Source: Spirochaetales bacterium (lineage in GTDB: Bacteria; Spirochaetota; Spirochaetia; ARS1246). Taken from it: a stretch of DNA of 15,815 nt. Below, piece by piece: positions 12,845 to 15,815 of this stretch. The stretch's first letter is position 1; every line of letters begins with the position of its first letter. A model generated the notes under the pieces. It saw only the letters and a list, made by a program, of their open reading frames with translations. It searched no databases and was not told where the DNA came from. The position numbers were made by a program, and so were the translations under genes. The DNA lies in assembly GCA_016930115.1 (NCBI GenBank), contig JAFGHN010000131.1, positions 1 through 15,815 of the forward strand, in the 5' to 3' direction.

Positions 12845-15645
12845 CGCAAGACCTCCGCCGTTTCTCTCCCTCCAATTCTGACGGATATTGCCTTTGAGAC
12901 GCCGGATTCCTCCATCGTAACGCCGAGAAGCGTCTCGGCGGCCGCCACGGTTCTCTTGTTATGGGTAATGATGATGAATTGAGAATTGTTGGAAAACTCC
13001 TTAAGCAGGCTGGCGAACCTCGTTACGTTTTCTTCGTCGAGCGCCGCGTCTATTTCGTCGAGTACACAAAACGGCGATGGCTTCACCATATACGTGGCAA
13101 ACAGAAGCGCCACCGCTGTAAGTGATTTTTCACCTCCGGATAGCAAATCAATACTTTCGAGGTTCTTTCCAGGCGGTTGTGCGAGAATGGCGATTCCGGA
13201 ATCCAGCACTTTCTTGGGCTCGACGAGCGATAATTCCGCCCTCCCTCCCCCGAACAATCGCCTGAAAATCTGATGAAACGCCTTTTTTATTTTTTCATAA
13301 GTCTCGATAAAGAGCTGTGAAGACTCCACTTTGATCTGTTCGGTCACGACGCGCAGGTCTTCCCTTGCCTTTTTCAAATCATCGAGTTGACCACTCAAGA
13401 ACTCGTATCGTTCCCTGACCTCTTCGTATTCCTCAGGCGCCATCAGGTTGACCTGGCCTAGCTCGCGCAGCTTCTCGCGCACATCGGCCAACTTGTTTCT
13501 GTACTCGGCCACGGGGGTCGATATTTCGAGCATCCGGTCCTGGTAATCTGTAAGCTCGCGCGAGTGGCGTTCCCGGAAATTCTCGTACAGGTTTCTCATC
13601 TCGGTTCGCAGCGATGCCAGGTCAACTTGAAGTCCTTCGATCTCGTTCTGGAGTTTTTCCAGGGCGGCCATGTTCCGATGCTGATGCTGTTCTGAGCTCA
13701 CAAGCTCTTTGTTCCGGTTCGCGATTCCGGTCTCGAGTCTTGCCAGTTGCGATTCGATGCTCGTTATTTCCTCCGACAAAGACCGTTTTCGCGCGATGAG
13801 CTGTTCGATGCTCGCATAAAGATCCGCTTTCCTCCGCTCGGCCGAACTTATGTCTTTCTTGCTTGCTTCGAGCTGGTTTTCAAGGTCCCTCCGCTGGGAC
13901 TTGAGAAGAGCGACCGATTCTTCGATGCTCTGGGCGCGGGAAGTCATGCGGGCGCGGGCGATCCGCAGGTCCTCCAGCGTTTTACGATACTCCTCTATTC
14001 GCTCACCGAGACGCTTGTTCTCCGTCGTCAGGCTTTCGGCTTGCCTTCGGTGCTCAGCCGCCTGTGCCTGTGCTTCTGCTATCGATTTGTCGATTTCGCG
14101 TTTCCGGGTAATGATACCCTGAGGCGCAAGAAAATCGTCGATAAACGCAGGCACCGAATCCCGGAACTCGAAAAAGGTTTTCTCGAGGTCTTTCGCCCGT
14201 GCCACGCTCTCATCAAGATACGCCACGAAAGAGCTGATGATCCGGTTTTTCTCGTCTTCACTTGTGGTTGCAATATCCAAGGAATCCCGCAAGAGATTGA
14301 ACCTGCCCTCCAGATGAATCGTGAAAGAACTCAGATGAGCGGCCAGTTTGTCCTCCAACGTTTTTCTTCTCTGATGCGAGTACCCCGTCTCTGTCAGACG
14401 CGTGTCAAGCTGCGTAACGATGTCATCGTAAAGCATCACAAGCTCCGATTGCAGCTTATCAAGGCGCGCGCTTATACTCTCCGCCATGTGAAGATGTCCC
14501 GTAATCGCCTCAGCGTTGGAGTTCAACCGCAATTGTGCGGATTCTATGTTCGATTCAAATGAGCTGATGTTGTCATCGATCTCGACAATCCTCTTGTTCA
14601 GATCCGACAGGTCGGTGTTCTTTTCATCTATCTGCCCGGTCAGCACCCCCACATTTTTTCCAATCGCCTGGGTTCTTTCCCGGCTCCCCTCAATGGCTCG
14701 CTTGAGTTCTTCTATCCTCTCTTTCTGTATCTGGGCCTGGCTGTCGCAATTGTTGCTCTCGAGCTCCAGCTTGTAGAGGCGTTTCTGTTTTTCGATCAGG
14801 GTCGATTCCATGTTGTTCACCTGATCAAGATTCGCCTCCAAAGCCTTATTAACCCCTGCTATTTTTTCCTTGATTTTTTCGCGTTGGGCGGTTTTTGATT
14901 CGAGAAGGTCCTGCTTCTTTTCTTCAGTCTCCAAGAAGCTCTTCAATCGTAACAGATTTATATGCAACTCATTTTCGTATATCTGCTCCCGCAACTCTCT
15001 GTAAACGTTTGTTTTTTCTGCCTGCACTTTGAGCGAATCGTGCGAACGTTTCACTTCATCGAGTATACGGGCCACCTGGCGCATATTGTCTTCCGTTCTC
15101 TCAAGCTTTCTCTCCGCTTCGGCGCCCCGAATCCGGTACTTTGTTATGCCGGCGGCTTCCTCGAAAATGTACCTTCTGTCTTCAGGCTTGTTTGATAGTA
15201 TCTGGTCGATTTTTCCCTGCTCCATGATGGAATAGGCAGATTTTCCGACGCCGGTGTCGTAAAACAGTTCCCGGAGATCCTTCAGCTTTGTGGAAACGTT
15301 GTTTACGCTGTATTCACTTTCTCCCGATCTGTAAAGTCTTCGCTTGATCGATATCTCAGGCAGATCTATCGGTAGCTGACCGGAGTCGTTGGAAAGCGTG
15401 AGAGTCACTTCAGCCACACTGAGCGGTTTTCTGCCTTCAGTGCCGGCGAAAATCACGTCCTCCATCTTCTCTGCCCGCAGCGTACGGGTTGATTGCTCCC
15501 CCAGCACCCATTTTATCGCGTCCACGACGTTACTCTTGCCGCATCCGTTGGGGCCAAGGAGAGCGGATATGCCTTCTGTGAAATCTATACGTGATTTGTC
15601 CGCAAATGACTTGAAGCCGAACAGTTCTATACTCTTGAGAAACAC
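12841..15645 (-). CDS. smc: SMC-family chromosome segregation ATPase, short and without a recognisable hinge
   Basis: ABC-type ATPase of the SMC family, which organises and helps segregate the chromosome, normally with ScpA/ScpB (neither is in this window). About 934 residues. N-terminal head: FLKSIELFGFKSFADKS, Walker A GPNGCGKS (31-38), and the block YSIMEQGKIDQIL (138-150). C-terminal head: signature LSGGEKS (835-841), Walker B CVLDEIDAALDEEN with D863/E864, and the H-loop His (about 895). Two coiled-coil arms of roughly 230 and 210 residues flank a central segment (about 402-515). Bacterial SMCs are usually near 1,180 residues with a glycine-rich hinge of about 120; that hinge is not seen. 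Start: GTG 15643-15645 has GGGAG 5 bases upstream and gives the family-typical N-terminus. A GTG two codons earlier (15651) is possible but has almost no spacing to that site. Confidence 0.93.
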   Translation of the reverse strand: MFLKSIELFGFKSFADKSRIDFTEGISALLGPNGCGKSNVVDAIKWVLGEQSTRTLRAEKMEDVIFAGTEGRKPLSVAEVTLTLSNDSGQLPIDLPEISIKRRLYRSGESEYSVNNVSTKLKDLRELFYDTGVGKSAYSIMEQGKIDQILSNKPEDRRYIFEEAAGITKYRIRGAEAERKLERTEDNMRQVARILDEVKRSHDSLKVQAEKTNVYRELREQIYENELHINLLRLKSFLETEEKKQDLLESKTAQREKIKEKIAGVNKALEANLDQVNNMESTLIEKQKRLYKLELESNNCDSQAQIQKERIEELKRAIEGSRERTQAIGKNVGVLTGQIDEKNTDLSDLNKRIVEIDDNISSFESNIESAQLRLNSNAEAITGHLHMAESISARLDKLQSELVMLYDDIVTQLDTRLTETGYSHQRRKTLEDKLAAHLSSFTIHLEGRFNLLRDSLDIATTSEDEKNRIISSFVAYLDESVARAKDLEKTFFEFRDSVPAFIDDFLAPQGIITRKREIDKSIAEAQAQAAEHRRQAESLTTENKRLGERIEEYRKTLEDLRIARARMTSRAQSIEESVALLKSQRRDLENQLEASKKDISSAERRKADLYASIEQLIARKRSLSEEITSIESQLARLETGIANRNKELVSSEQHQHRNMAALEKLQNEIEGLQVDLASLRTEMRNLYENFRERHSRELTDYQDRMLEISTPVAEYRNKLADVREKLRELGQVNLMAPEEYEEVRERYEFLSGQLDDLKKAREDLRVVTEQIKVESSQLFIETYEKIKKAFHQIFRRLFGGGRAELSLVEPKKVLDSGIAILAQPPGKNLESIDLLSGGEKSLTAVALLFATYMVKPSPFCVLDEIDAALDEENVTRFASLLKEFSNNSQFIIITHNKRTVAAAETLLGVTMEESGVSKAISVRIGGRETAEVLR

Positions 15646-15676
15646 GCCCACTCCCAGTGTCTTTTCTTACTAAGAT

Positions 15677-15705
15677 ATTGAACAACAAGCGTGACGGAAG
15701 GTCAA
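15677..15705 (-). promoter_or_regulatory. Promoter candidate for smc
   Basis: The minus strand shows TTGACC (15700-15705, 5/6), a 17-base spacer and TTCAAT (15677-15682, 4/6). The predicted start near 15670 leaves about 25 bases before the smc GTG at 15645, including its ribosome binding site. The same 105-base region must also hold the rnhB promoter, for which no clear pair of boxes was found. Confidence 0.45.
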
Positions 15706-15756
15706 GCACGTGATCTGGTATTGAATAAAGCCCTGTCTCCCACGTAGCATGCCTCC

Positions 15757-15815
15757 ATGGAGATCATTTGCGGGATAGACGAAGCAGGACGCGGGCCCTT
15801 GGCCGGGCCCGTTAC
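15757..15815 (+). CDS. rnhB: Ribonuclease HII, N-terminal fragment (continues beyond window)
   Basis: Only the first 19 codons are visible. They read MEIICGIDEAGRGPLAGPV, which contains the RNase HII signature GIDEAGRGPLAGPV with the first two catalytic acids, Asp8 and Glu9. The enzyme removes RNA from RNA/DNA hybrids and misincorporated ribonucleotides. The ATG at 15757 is the only usable start after an in-frame TAG at 15745. No strong ribosome binding site is visible. It is transcribed divergently from smc. In many bacteria rnhB sits next to rplS or yraN, so its place on the far side of smc is a rearranged version of a common cluster. Confidence 0.92.
   Translation, partial: MEIICGIDEAGRGPLAGPV

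Noticed and set aside
13747..14562. Long open frame (271 codons) on the plus strand opposite smc
   Set aside because: It is antisense to the conserved smc coiled-coil region, has no recognisable domain and no ribosome binding site; such frames commonly arise opposite coding sequence of this base composition.
15678..15683. Plus-strand TTGAAC as an rnhB -35 box
   Set aside because: No acceptable -10 sequence is found at 16-18 bases spacing; the same bases fit better as part of the smc -10 on the other strand.

Overview
The window is about 15.8 kb of dense bacterial chromosome with roughly balanced GC. No stretch longer than 300 bases lacks a gene, and no rRNA, tRNA, CRISPR array or insertion sequence was found. 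Gene content suggests a spirochaete: an rpsP-khpA-rimM-trmD-rplS core joined to a free-standing FlhB C-terminal-like gene, a FliK-like gene, an HD-GYP gene and yraN, together with two lipoproteins and a coaD-rpmF-acpP-rnc block. The phylum call is inference from gene order and recalled families; no marker phylogeny was run.

Layout. Bases 1-955 (+) hold the C-terminal part of a tRNA CCA-adding enzyme of the HD-domain type. Convergent to it, bases 957-2735 (-) carry coaD, rpmF, acpP and rnc. A divergent promoter region at about 2736-2844 separates coaD from two plus-strand envelope genes: a lipoprotein (2845-3471) and an exported HEAT-repeat protein (3507-4202). From 15645 down to 4216 all genes lie on the minus strand in one long run: smc, a one-TM protein, a lipoprotein, ffh, rpsP, khpA, rimM, trmD, rplS, a FliK-like gene, an FlhB-C-like gene, HD-GYP, yraN, a 47-residue protein and a Cys/His zinc-site protein. 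At the right edge rnhB starts on the plus strand, divergent from smc.

Function. The long run combines chromosome organisation (SMC), protein targeting (Ffh), ribosome assembly and tRNA modification (S16, KhpA, RimM, TrmD, L19) and a flagellar-export/c-di-GMP-like module. Six junctions are 4-base stop/start overlaps (ATGA or GTGA), implying translational coupling. Recognisable sigma-70-type promoters lie before smc, ffh, rpmF, coaD and the 2845 lipoprotein. The -10 boxes before coaD and the lipoprotein are so close to the start codons that nearly leaderless mRNAs are predicted.

Most interesting points: (1) the SMC protein is about 934 residues with complete ATPase heads but no recognisable hinge; (2) FliK-like, FlhB-C-like and HD-GYP genes are coupled inside a ribosome/tRNA operon, the FlhB-like protein corresponding to the post-cleavage fragment of FlhB; (3) the HD-GYP domain lacks its first metal-ligand histidine; (4) a 47-residue protein is embedded between yraN and the zinc-site gene.
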